This document shows positions 1 to 6,526 of a stretch of DNA of 6,526 nucleotides, piece after piece. Every line of letters begins with the position of its first letter. Within the stretch, counting starts at the first letter, position 1. The DNA is from Comamonas sp. (GTDB lineage Bacteria; Pseudomonadota; Gammaproteobacteria; Burkholderiales; Burkholderiaceae_C): positions 1 through 6,526 of the forward strand of contig JAHAYB010000349.1 in the NCBI GenBank assembly GCA_018384835.1, in the 5' to 3' direction. The translations under genes were made by a program, and so were the position numbers. The notes under the pieces are model-generated. The model searched no databases. It was not told the DNA's origin and was given only the letters and a program-made list of their open reading frames with translations.

Positions 1-1
1 G

Positions 2-1279
<1,278 letters not shown>

Positions 1280-1286
1280 CAGATAA

Positions 1287-1314
1287 GGGGGGGTAGAGCC
1301 GCTATTGCCCCCCC
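1287..1314 (+). terminator. G7/C7 hairpin in the convergent purB/cyclase spacer, possible terminator
   Basis: Seven Gs (1287-1293) face seven Cs (1308-1314). Inside them TAG (1294-1296) can pair with CTA (1302-1304), leaving an AGCCG loop and a three-base bulge. The hairpin begins 8 bases after the purB stop and ends 21 bases before the stop of the opposing cyclase gene, so it could serve both. No clear T-run follows on either strand, so it is not a textbook intrinsic terminator. It may instead stabilise mRNA 3' ends. Confidence 0.45.
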
Positions 1315-1335
1315 ATTGCCACCCCGGGCCATTAG

Positions 1336-3375
1336 TCACTCGCTATCCGCTGTTTTAACGGTTTGGCTATAGCCGCAGCAGCGGTTGCGCCCACCCTCTT
1401 TAGCGGCATACAGGGCTTGGTCTGCACGGGCAAACAAGGCGGCTGCCCCCAAGTCTTGGTCAAGGGCGGGCAGGAGGCTGGCTGCACCAATGCTGATGCT
1501 TACCACCCCACCGGGCACACTGGTTGCACTGTGTGCAATGCCCAAGTGGTACACCGCATTGAGCAGCATTTGCGCACATTCCAAGGCTTGGGTCTCATCG
1601 GCATGGGGCAGTAGCACGGCAAACTCTTCACCACCGTAACGCGCTACCAGCTCGCCTTCACGCTGGATGCTGTTGGCCAAGGCTTGCGCTACTTGGCGCA
1701 GGCATTCATCGCCTTGCAGGTGGCCGTAGGTGTCGTTATAGGTTTTGAAGTGGTCGATATCCATCATCAACACGGCCAAATAATGGCCTCGGCGTTTGGC
1801 ACGCTGCCATTGGCGGGTAACGGCTTCATCCAAGGCTAGGCGGTTGGCTAAGGCGGTGAGTGGGTCTTGGCGTACTTGGTTTTCTAGTAGCTGGCGGTAG
1901 TTGGCCAGGTCGGTTTCGATTTGTTTGCGCTCGGTAATGTCTTGGGCAATGCCCAACATGCGCTGCACAGGTATGAGGGAGTTGTCGCCTTCTTGGATAT
2001 CCCACTCTGCCCAGACCTGAATCCAGCGCTCTTGCTGGTGGTGGGGGTGGCGAATGCGGTATTCAGAGCGCACGGCCTCGCCTTTGCCAATAGATTCGGA
2101 GTGCAGGCGCAGGATGCGTTTTTTATCGGCGGGCACAATCAAGGCTGCCCATTCTTTCAGGCTCAAACTGCCCGAAGGCTGCCCCAAAATCTCTGCCGCA
2201 GATTCAGAGAGGTAGAACTTCTGTGGCCCCAAGTGGTAGGCAAAATAGCCCAACCCGGCAGCCCGCTGCGCTGTGCCCAGCCAGCGCATGTGCTGCTCTA
2301 GTTTGTGCTTGAGTTGGCGCTCTTTGCGCCACGCAAACCATTGCCACAGCCCCGCTAGCCAAGCGGCCAACAATAGCACTGCGCCAATTTGCAGCCCCAG
2401 CATCAAGCCCTCGCGGCGCTGGGGGTGGCTCAGGGCTTCATCCTCATTGACTTGCAGCACCAGCCACCACGGCGACTGCTCTACTTGACTGAGCATGGCC
2501 AGCACTTTTTCATCGCGGTAGTTCACGCTGTGTACCACACCACGCACGCCTTGCACGGCCTGCACCCCAGGGCTGATAGTGCGGCTCATGGGGAGGTTGG
2601 CCTCAAATGAGTCCGGCCCGCCAGAGCGCATGGGATTGACGTTCACAATACCTGTGGCGGTGCGCTGGGTAAGGATAGATTCGGCATTCTCGCTACCAAG
2701 CTGCCAGCTTTGCAGTAGCGGAAATAAGGTGGTGCGCATGTCTAGCACCATCCACACCACGCCCAAGGGGGTGTCTTCGTCGTAGATAGGAGCCATTACG
2801 GCAATGGCCGGAAAGGCAAATACCGTATCTTTACCGCCGCGTGGCTCAACCATAACGGGCAGTGCGGTCTCTAGCGCTTGCGCCAGGGCTAGTAGCTCAG
2901 GCTGGGGCAAATCCCCCTCCCAAGAGGGCGTGGTTGTGCCATGCAGCCAGCGCCCCTGGGTATCGAGTAAATGCACCATGGTGTATTCGTTGTAATGCAC
3001 AAAGTTGTGCAGCCGCTCGGTCAGCATACTTTGCCACTGCCCGGGGGCTTTGCCACTGGCTAGCCATTGCTGTAAAGCCTGGGCGTACAGCGGGTCGTTA
3101 GAGAGGGTAGCGGCCTCTGCCAAGTGCTGTTTTCGCCATTTGACAACATTTTGGGTTTGCACATCACTGACTAAGCGCAGGCGGCTTTCAACCTGGTGGA
3201 AGTGAAGCTGGGCACGCTCTTGGTAGGAGCGATAAATTCCCCACAGTGCCGCGACCATCGCCAAGGTGATGAGCAGCAAGATCAGCACATAAAGCGGCGT
3301 GCGCCATTTGAAGCGCTCTTTTTTTATCTGCGCCGGTTGTGTCGGTTGCTCCGGTTGTGCTTGGGACGATGCCAT
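1336..3375 (-). CDS. membrane-bound sensor diguanylate cyclase (periplasmic sensor, PAS, GGDEF)
   Basis: Predicted to make c-di-GMP from two GTP in response to a periplasmic and possibly a cytoplasmic signal; 679 residues. Order seen: a Pro/Gln-rich cytoplasmic start; TM1 about 27-47; a periplasmic region about 52-310 that looks like a double Cache sensor; TM2 about 324-346; a PAS domain about 363-485 ending in the PAC-like GIAQDITERKQ; a short coiled linker; and GGDEF about 500-668. Catalytic features are intact: MDIDHF with metal-binding Asp539, FKTYND, and GGEEF at 581-585 (bases 1621-1635). The inhibitory-site position five residues before GGEEF reads REGE rather than RxxD, so product inhibition may be weak. 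There is no EAL domain. Start ATG at 3375 is chosen because GGAG lies 9 bases upstream. The gene stands alone between two non-coding gaps. The ligand is unknown, and the Cache assignment rests on layout rather than a profile match. Confidence 0.93.
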   Translation of the reverse strand: MASSQAQPEQPTQPAQIKKERFKWRTPLYVLILLLITLAMVAALWGIYRSYQERAQLHFHQVESRLRLVSDVQTQNVVKWRKQHLAEAATLSNDPLYAQALQQWLASGKAPGQWQSMLTERLHNFVHYNEYTMVHLLDTQGRWLHGTTTPSWEGDLPQPELLALAQALETALPVMVEPRGGKDTVFAFPAIAVMAPIYDEDTPLGVVWMVLDMRTTLFPLLQSWQLGSENAESILTQRTATGIVNVNPMRSGGPDSFEANLPMSRTISPGVQAVQGVRGVVHSVNYRDEKVLAMLSQVEQSPWWLVLQVNEDEALSHPQRREGLMLGLQIGAVLLLAAWLAGLWQWFAWRKERQLKHKLEQHMRWLGTAQRAAGLGYFAYHLGPQKFYLSESAAEILGQPSGSLSLKEWAALIVPADKKRILRLHSESIGKGEAVRSEYRIRHPHHQQERWIQVWAEWDIQEGDNSLIPVQRMLGIAQDITERKQIETDLANYRQLLENQVRQDPLTALANRLALDEAVTRQWQRAKRRGHYLAVLMMDIDHFKTYNDTYGHLQGDECLRQVAQALANSIQREGELVARYGGEEFAVLLPHADETQALECAQMLLNAVYHLGIAHSATSVPGGVVSISIGAASLLPALDQDLGAAALFARADQALYAAKEGGRNRCCGYSQTVKTADSE

Positions 3376-3384
3376 CTGCGGTTA

Positions 3385-3388
3385 CTCC
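3385..3388 (-). promoter_or_regulatory. Shine-Dalgarno of the diguanylate cyclase gene
   Basis: GGAG on the minus strand, 9 bases before the ATG at 3375. It fixes the start of the cyclase. It is also the clearest ribosome binding site in the window; amiC, tsaE and queG show none comparable. Confidence 0.75.
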
Positions 3389-3491
3389 AAAAAGCCTATC
3401 TCGCTTGCTTGTTTTTTGTAGATAGATAGTGCTGTATTCAGTAGCCCCTAAGGATATGTTTACGCCCTAGTGCCTGCCCCTCAAAGCCCTG

Positions 3492-3552
3492 CCACTGCCA
3501 AAGCAGATGTGGCAAAGCCTTGCTTGGCTATTATGGCTATATTTGCCAGTGG
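3492..3552. repeat. imperfect inverted repeat in the cyclase/amiC gap
   Basis: CCACTGCCAAA (3492-3502) and TTTGCCAGTGG (3542-3552) are inverted copies with one mismatch in 11. Between them TGGCAAA (3510-3516) can pair with the same right arm, TTTGCCA (3542-3548), and GTGGC (3509-3513) with GCCAC (3491-3495), giving mutually exclusive hairpins. A direct repeat GGCTAT (3526-3531 and 3535-3540) sits in the loop. The element lies between the amiC terminator and the start of the cyclase gene, so it could be an operator, a leader structure of the cyclase mRNA or chance. No known family is recognised. Confidence 0.4.
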
Positions 3553-3577
3553 GCGCGAAAAGCCTCGTTCAAATGCT

Positions 3578-3605
3578 AAAAACAACCGCCTACCCCAAAC
3601 AGGCG
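3578..3605 (-). terminator. probable intrinsic terminator of the tsaE-amiC unit
   Basis: On the minus strand CGCCT (3605-3601), a 9-base loop and AGGCG (3591-3587) are followed by GGTTGTTTTT ending at 3578. It begins 10 bases after the amiC stop codon. The stem is only 5 base pairs, so termination may be partial. Confidence 0.5.
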
Positions 3606-3615
3606 CGAAGAAGCA

Positions 3616-4332
3616 CTACACCGAGCGGGTACGCGCCAGCGGTGGGTTTTTGGCGAAGTATTGGCGTATGCCGGCCATGATGGCATCGGCTAGTTTGGCT
3701 TGGTAGGCGGGGCTGCGCAGCTTTTGCTCTTCATCGGGGTTGCTGATAAAGGCGGTTTCCACCAGCACGCTGGGAATGTCGGGCGCTTTAAGCACGGCAA
3801 AGCCCGCTTGCTCAACCCTGGGTTTGTGCAGTTTGGCAAAGCTGCCAATTTGCCCTAGTAAGGCGTTGCCCAGTTGCAGGCTGTCTTTAATTTGCGCGGT
3901 GGTGCTCATATCCAGCAGGGCTTGCTGCACGCCTTTGTTTTGGCTGCTGACGTTCAGGCCACCTATCAAGTCGGCCTGATTTTCCTTGTTGGCCAGCCAG
4001 CGGGCGGTGGTGCTGGATGCGCCTTTTTCACTCAAGGCAAAGACGCTGGCTCCGTTGGCCGAAGGTTTGGTAAACGCATCAGCATGGATGCTGATAAACA
4101 AGTCGGCCTGCACGCGCCGCGCCTTGCTCACGCGGGTAGCCAAGGGCACGAAGTAGTCGCCATCACGGGTCATGTAGGCACGCATGGGGTTGCCGTTGAT
4201 GCGGGTTTTATCAATGCGCTGGCGCAGCAGTTGGGCAATGCGCAGCACCACGTCTTTTTCTCGGGTGCCTTTGGGGCCGATAGCGCCTGGGTCTTCGCCG
4301 CCATGGCCGGGATCCAGCGCCACAATAATCAT
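3616..4332 (-). CDS. amiC: N-acetylmuramoyl-L-alanine amidase catalytic half (Amidase_3) of split amiC
   Basis: Zinc amidase domain that cleaves the MurNAc-L-Ala bond of peptidoglycan; in AmiC relatives it acts in the periplasm to separate daughter cells. From the ATG at 4332 there are 238 residues, starting directly at the domain edge (IIVALDPGHGG). All key residues are present: zinc ligands His10, Glu25 (in REKD) and His83 (in SIHAD), and the catalytic Glu192 in VETAFISNPDEE. The C-terminus is complete. The frame is open further upstream to about 4452 and encodes a Pro/Ala-rich linker of the AmiC type, which shows this is not a free-standing gene. No Shine-Dalgarno precedes the ATG, and the start overlaps the stop of the upstream half as ATGA (4332-4329). 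Translated alone it would lack a signal peptide and stay in the cytoplasm, away from its substrate. Confidence 0.9.
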   Translation of the reverse strand: MIIVALDPGHGGEDPGAIGPKGTREKDVVLRIAQLLRQRIDKTRINGNPMRAYMTRDGDYFVPLATRVSKARRVQADLFISIHADAFTKPSANGASVFALSEKGASSTTARWLANKENQADLIGGLNVSSQNKGVQQALLDMSTTAQIKDSLQLGNALLGQIGSFAKLHKPRVEQAGFAVLKAPDIPSVLVETAFISNPDEEQKLRSPAYQAKLADAIMAGIRQYFAKNPPLARTRSV

Positions 4333-5234
4333 GCGCTGGGCTTGCTGCTGGGCTGGGGCGGGCGTGGGAGCCGCCGGTACACGCGCCGCTGAAACAGTGG
4401 GCGCAGCGGGGGGCGGGGTGGGGCAGGAGGCGATGCTGCTGGCACTGCCGCACTAGCCAGCGCTGTTGTCGGTGTTGCACTGGGCGCGGGGCGCTGGCTT
4501 TGCTGGGCAATCAGTGCGCCTAGCGGGTCGTGCAGGTCATGGCTAGGAGCGGCTGCGCTAGCCACCGCGCTAGAAGAACTAGATGGTGCTGGTGCTGTAC
4601 TAGGTGCTGTACTGGGTGCTGCACTGGGTGCTGCACTGGGGGTGGTGCTAGGTGTTGCAGCGGAGGGGCTGGCAGGAATACGCTCTTGAATCAGGCTGGC
4701 CAGAGGGTCGATTTCCTTGGCTGGGTACAAATCGAGCACCAACCGGTGCTGGTAGTTACCAACGGGCTTGAGGGTAAAAACCTGGGGCTTGGCCTCTTGC
4801 TTGAGGTCAATCACGATGCGCACCACGTTGCTGGTGTACTGCCCTACGCGCAGGGCAGCAATGTTGGGGTCGTCGGGCAAGACTTTGGCGGTCAGCCCCT
4901 GCAAGGCCGGGCCTAGCTGCAAGCCCTCAATATCCACCGCCAAGCGCGGCGGCGAGGGGACAAAAGTCTGCTTGGTCTTGAGCGGTGTTTGCGACTCTAG
5001 CGTAACCCGCGAATACTCTGGCGCTGGCCACACCCGCACCGCCACAATTTGGTTGCTTTGGTTGCTTTGGTTGCTGGCCGCCGCCCCTTGGGCGGGGCGC
5101 TGGCCATGGAGCAACCACACCAAAGCACCCAAGGCGCTGGTTTGCAGAAACTGGCGACGCTCCAAACCCCTACGGCCAGGGCTGGGGCGGACATCATGGG
5201 TATGGGCGGGCGGGGTGGGTGGGAGGTCGCGCAT
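4329..5234 (-). CDS. amiC: AmiC N-terminal half: Tat signal peptide, AMIN domain and linker
   Basis: From ATG 5234 there are 301 residues. A twin-arginine signal (ERRQFLQTSALGALVW, Arg26-Arg27, cleavage probably near residue 50) predicts Tat export, as known for E. coli AmiC. An AMIN domain follows at about 62-172 (PEYSRVTLES, RLAVDIEG, VVRIVIDLK, HRLVLDLYP); this domain directs AmiC to the division septum. Then comes a Ser/Pro/Ala-rich linker from about 187. After residue 276 the frame leaves the expected one and encodes an arginine-rich tail (FQRRVYRR) to a TGA at 4329-4331, typical of out-of-frame reading. An upstream TTG at 5264 would add ten residues; ATG 5234 is preferred as the only ATG before the twin arginines, though neither start has a good ribosome binding site. 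The start lies 82 bases after the tsaE stop. Confidence 0.88.
   Translation of the reverse strand: MRDLPPTPPAHTHDVRPSPGRRGLERRQFLQTSALGALVWLLHGQRPAQGAAASNQSNQSNQIVAVRVWPAPEYSRVTLESQTPLKTKQTFVPSPPRLAVDIEGLQLGPALQGLTAKVLPDDPNIAALRVGQYTSNVVRIVIDLKQEAKPQVFTLKPVGNYQHRLVLDLYPAKEIDPLASLIQERIPASPSAATPSTTPSAAPSAAPSTAPSTAPAPSSSSSAVASAAAPSHDLHDPLGALIAQQSQRPAPSATPTTALASAAVPAASPPAPPRPPLRPLFQRRVYRRLPRPPQPSSKPSA
4407..4413 (-). other. frame-change site in amiC (C CCC CCG heptamer)
   Basis: In the AMIN frame the codons read CGC CCC CCG CTG, which contains a heptamer of the X XXY YYZ form used in -1 frameshifting. A -1 slip here moves reading from the AMIN frame into the amidase frame and continues with GCT at 4407. 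A single missing C in the run would have the same effect on the sequence. CCGCTG and CAGCGG just downstream (about 4408-4403 and 4390-4385) could form a 6-bp stem, but it overlaps the heptamer instead of sitting at the usual spacing. Which mechanism applies is not decided by the sequence. Confidence 0.55.
4591..4638 (-). repeat. 12-bp tandem repeat, four units, in the amiC linker
   Basis: Four units of GGTGCTGYACTR on the plus strand (4591-4602, 4603-4614, 4615-4626, 4627-4638), the last two identical, with decayed copies continuing to about 4662. On the coding strand they give SAAP SAAP STAP STAP in the flexible linker between the AMIN and amidase domains. The period is a multiple of three, so copy-number change would alter linker length without breaking the frame. 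Confidence 0.85.
5051..5077 (-). repeat. 9-bp tandem repeat, three units, after the AmiC signal peptide
   Basis: GGTTGCTTT occurs at 5051-5059 and 5060-5068, with a third copy (last two bases differ) at 5069-5077. It encodes SNQSNQSNQ just after the predicted signal peptide cleavage region and before the AMIN domain. The frame is preserved by any change in copy number. Confidence 0.8.
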
Positions 5235-5316
5235 AGGGCCGGGCAAAAGGGGGAGGCAGGTCAACAGGGCTGGGGCAGCAAAGGGCGGCAGGGCGGCAGG
5301 GTATCAGGCTCAAGGC

Positions 5317-5823
5317 TTAGTGCAACGCCGCTAACAATTGCTCGCCTAAAGCGCTAGCGGCACTCAGGCGCACTTGGCGCTGCGCCTCATCGAGCGGCTC
5401 TAGGTGGATGGCAATGTCCGCCGTGGGAGCCAAGCCCGCTGCTTTTTGCGGCCATTCTGCCAGCTTGAGGCCAGGGCTGGCAAAGATGTCCCGAAAACCC
5501 GCATCCTCCCATTCTTGAGGGTCATCAAAACGGTAAAAGTCAAAATGCCAAATCGCCAGCCCCGGCGCTTCGTGCGGCTCTACCACGGCATAAGTGGGGC
5601 TTTTGATGCGCCCTTGCACCCCCAGGGCGTGTAGCAGATGGCGCACCAGCGTGGTCTTGCCCGCGCCTAAATCGCCATGCAGGGTGATATAGCAATGGCT
5701 GGCCTGAGGCTGGCGCAGCAAGGGCGCTAATTGCTGGGCAAAGGCGGCGGTGGCCGCTTCATCTGGCCAGTGCAAAGACAGGGCGGGCGTGTGGGCAGGG
5801 GCGGGCAGGGGCGAATCGGTCAT
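5317..5823 (-). CDS. tsaE: tRNA threonylcarbamoyladenosine biosynthesis ATPase TsaE
   Basis: TsaE is the small cytoplasmic P-loop ATPase that works with TsaB and TsaD to transfer threonylcarbamoyl to A37 of ANN-decoding tRNAs (t6A). The protein has 168 residues, slightly longer than the family's usual 150-160 because of a Pro/Ala-rich N-terminus. Motifs: Walker A GDLGAGKTT at 50-58, SPTY at 75-78 (switch-like loop), HFDFYR at 93-98, and LAEWP at 121-125. The start is ATG 5823 (MTDSPLP). The frame runs open to an ATG at 6012, but that extension lies wholly antisense to queG and has no family similarity, so it is rejected. No Shine-Dalgarno is visible. amiC follows on the same strand after an 82-base gap, suggesting co-transcription. 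The divergent queG start is 15-24 bases away. Confidence 0.96.
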   Translation of the reverse strand: MTDSPLPAPAHTPALSLHWPDEAATAAFAQQLAPLLRQPQASHCYITLHGDLGAGKTTLVRHLLHALGVQGRIKSPTYAVVEPHEAPGLAIWHFDFYRFDDPQEWEDAGFRDIFASPGLKLAEWPQKAAGLAPTADIAIHLEPLDEAQRQVRLSAASALGEQLLAALH

Positions 5824-5847
5824 ATCTAAATTTCTACAATGCAGGCC
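5822..5847. promoter_or_regulatory. AT-rich divergent tsaE/queG intergenic promoter island
   Basis: Bases 5822-5840 are almost all A/T with an AAATTT core (5828-5833), in GC-rich surroundings. On the plus strand TACAAT (5835-5840) matches the -10 consensus in five of six positions and would place transcription start at about 5847, next to the queG ATG at 5848. No convincing -35 was found. A minus-strand promoter for tsaE must overlap or lie inside queG. Confidence 0.4.
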
Positions 5848-6525
5848 ATGAATGATGAGCAAGCGTGGCTGGAGCGCATCCAGCAATGGGCCAAGGAGCT
5901 GGGATTCTCGCAAATTGGCATATCCGGGGTGGATTTGTCGTCCAGCGAGCCGCGTCTGCTGGAATGGCTGGCGCGGGGCTTTCATGGCCAGATGCACTAT
6001 ATGCAGACGCACGGCCTCAAACGCGCCCGCCCGGCAGAGCTGGTTCCGGGCACAGTCAGCGTGATTACCGCCCGCATGGATTACCTGCCGCGCAACACCA
6101 CTGTCGGCTGGGTAGATGCCGAGTTAGAGCGCCAGCAGCGACCGCAAGAGGCCATCATCTCCGTCTATGCCCGAGGGCGCGATTACCACAAGGTGCTACG
6201 CGCCCGCCTGCAAAAACTGGCGGAGCGCATGGCCGAGGAAATGGGGCCGTTTGGCCACCGCGCCTTTACCGACTCTGCCCCGGTGCTGGAAGCAGAGTTG
6301 GCGCGGCGCAGCGGCCAGGGCTGGCGCGGCAAGCATTCGTTGGTGCTTAACCGCAGCGCAGGCTCGATGTTTTTTTTGGAGGAAATTTATGTCGATATGG
6401 CCTTACCCCCCACCGCGCCCGTGACCGAGCATTGCGGCAGTTGCAGCGCCTGCATCCAGCTATGCCCCACGGCGGCCATCGTTAGCCCCGGCTTGGTGGA
6501 TGCGCGGCGTTGCATCTCTTATCTA
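5848..6525 (+). CDS. queG: epoxyqueuosine reductase QueG, 3'-truncated by the window edge
   Basis: QueG is the cobalamin and 4Fe-4S enzyme that reduces epoxyqueuosine to queuosine at position 34 of GUN-anticodon tRNAs, the last step of the pathway. From ATG 5848, 226 complete codons are visible, against about 380 residues in E. coli QueG. Landmarks: an N-terminal helix with ELGFSQIGIS, LARGFHGQMHYM, RARPAELVPGT, YARGRDYHKVLR at about 107-118, FTDSAPVLE with the conserved catalytic Asp142, GWRGKHSL, and the first cluster motif CGSCSACIQLCP (Cys196, 199, 202, 206), followed by DARRCISYL at the edge. The remaining ferredoxin-like and HEAT-like parts are outside. An in-frame ATG at 5839 would add MQA; neither start has a clear ribosome binding site. 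The gene diverges from tsaE. Confidence 0.96.
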   Translation, partial: MNDEQAWLERIQQWAKELGFSQIGISGVDLSSSEPRLLEWLARGFHGQMHYMQTHGLKRARPAELVPGTVSVITARMDYLPRNTTVGWVDAELERQQRPQEAIISVYARGRDYHKVLRARLQKLAERMAEEMGPFGHRAFTDSAPVLEAELARRSGQGWRGKHSLVLNRSAGSMFFLEEIYVDMALPPTAPVTEHCGSCSACIQLCPTAAIVSPGLVDARRCISYL

Positions 6526-6526
6526 A

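Larger units (their letters stand above)
3376..3615. other. 240-base non-coding gap between amiC and the cyclase gene
   Basis: No convincing gene on either strand. Reading on the minus strand, it holds a hairpin and T-run just after the amiC stop (3578-3605), then an imperfect inverted repeat (3492-3552), then an AT-richer leader with the cyclase ribosome binding site. The cyclase promoter must lie here unless transcription reads through from amiC. No good -35/-10 pair could be picked by eye; TATCTA near 3420 is a weak -10 candidate. Confidence 0.6.
3616..5234 (-). pseudogene. amiC: whole amiC locus, interrupted by one frame change
   Basis: Read with one extra C at the C6 run (4408-4413), the two halves fuse into a single protein of about 539 residues: Tat signal, AMIN domain, long Pro/Ala/Ser linker, zinc amidase. 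That is the standard architecture of AmiC, which is activated by NlpD-type factors at the septum. All catalytic and targeting motifs survive, and the region between the break and the domain edge reads as normal linker in the new frame. The damage is therefore recent, an assembly error, or bypassed by recoding. It is listed as a broken gene because the literal sequence does not encode a full protein. Call it an intact amiC if the base is restored. Confidence 0.6.

Noticed and set aside
1921..2301. 126-residue plus-strand frame within the cyclase gene
   Set aside because: Antisense to the PAS region of the cyclase, with no start signal or known domain.
3505..3520. GCAAAGCC resembling part of a c-di-GMP-I (GEMM) riboswitch near the cyclase gene
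   Set aside because: It is on the strand opposite to the cyclase transcript and the rest of the GEMM core and its stems were not found.
3470..3706. 78-residue plus-strand reading frame across the cyclase/amiC gap
   Set aside because: It overlaps the conserved amidase C-terminus in antisense, has no ribosome binding site and shows no recognisable domain.
3874..4392. Long plus-strand reading frame opposite the amidase
   Set aside because: It is a shadow of a GC-rich gene whose minus-strand protein carries all the amidase motifs.
4211..4510. Minus-strand 99-residue frame across the amiC break
   Set aside because: It is the third frame, Arg/Pro/His-rich, and matches neither half of AmiC. It cannot bridge them.
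4530..4916. Plus-strand frame rich in Cys/Trp/Thr opposite the AmiC linker
   Set aside because: Its composition (repeated CCTG) is simply the 12-bp linker repeat read in antisense.
5824..6012. N-terminal extension of tsaE to the ATG at 6012 on the minus strand
   Set aside because: It is fully antisense to the conserved queG coding region and has no TsaE-like residues; the family similarity begins after ATG 5823.

Overview
The window looks like a piece of a GC-rich betaproteobacterial chromosome, most likely order Burkholderiales and plausibly Comamonadaceae. This is judged from recalled protein similarity (PurB, TsaE, QueG) and from the neighbourhood of queG, tsaE and amiC; no search was run. 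It reads as core chromosome, with no insertion sequence, CRISPR array, tRNA or rRNA recognised.

Layout. (1) 2-1279, plus strand: the 3' part of purB (adenylosuccinate lyase), lacking roughly 33 N-terminal residues that lie upstream. (2) 1280-1335: a short convergent spacer with a G7/C7 hairpin. (3) 1336-3375, minus strand: a two-TM sensor diguanylate cyclase (periplasmic sensor region, PAS, GGDEF with an intact GGEEF motif). (4) 3376-3615: a 240-base non-coding gap with a Shine-Dalgarno for the cyclase, an imperfect long inverted repeat and a likely amiC terminator. (5) 3616-5234, minus strand: an amiC-type cell-wall amidase locus, split in this sequence into a Tat signal/AMIN half and a zinc amidase half by a -1 frame change at a C6 run. 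(6) 5317-5823, minus strand: tsaE, 82 bases upstream of the amiC start and probably co-transcribed with it. (7) 5848-6525, plus strand: queG, divergent from tsaE and running off the right edge.

Functionally the window mixes purine synthesis (PurB), c-di-GMP signalling, septal peptidoglycan splitting (AmiC) and two tRNA anticodon-loop modification enzymes (TsaE for t6A37, QueG for queuosine 34). The point most worth checking is the amiC frame break. Both halves keep all the motifs expected of a working enzyme, the second half has no ribosome binding site of its own, and the break sits on a C CCC CCG heptamer. Sequencing error, a recent indel, homopolymer slippage and -1 recoding are all possible. 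I see no wholly new system here.
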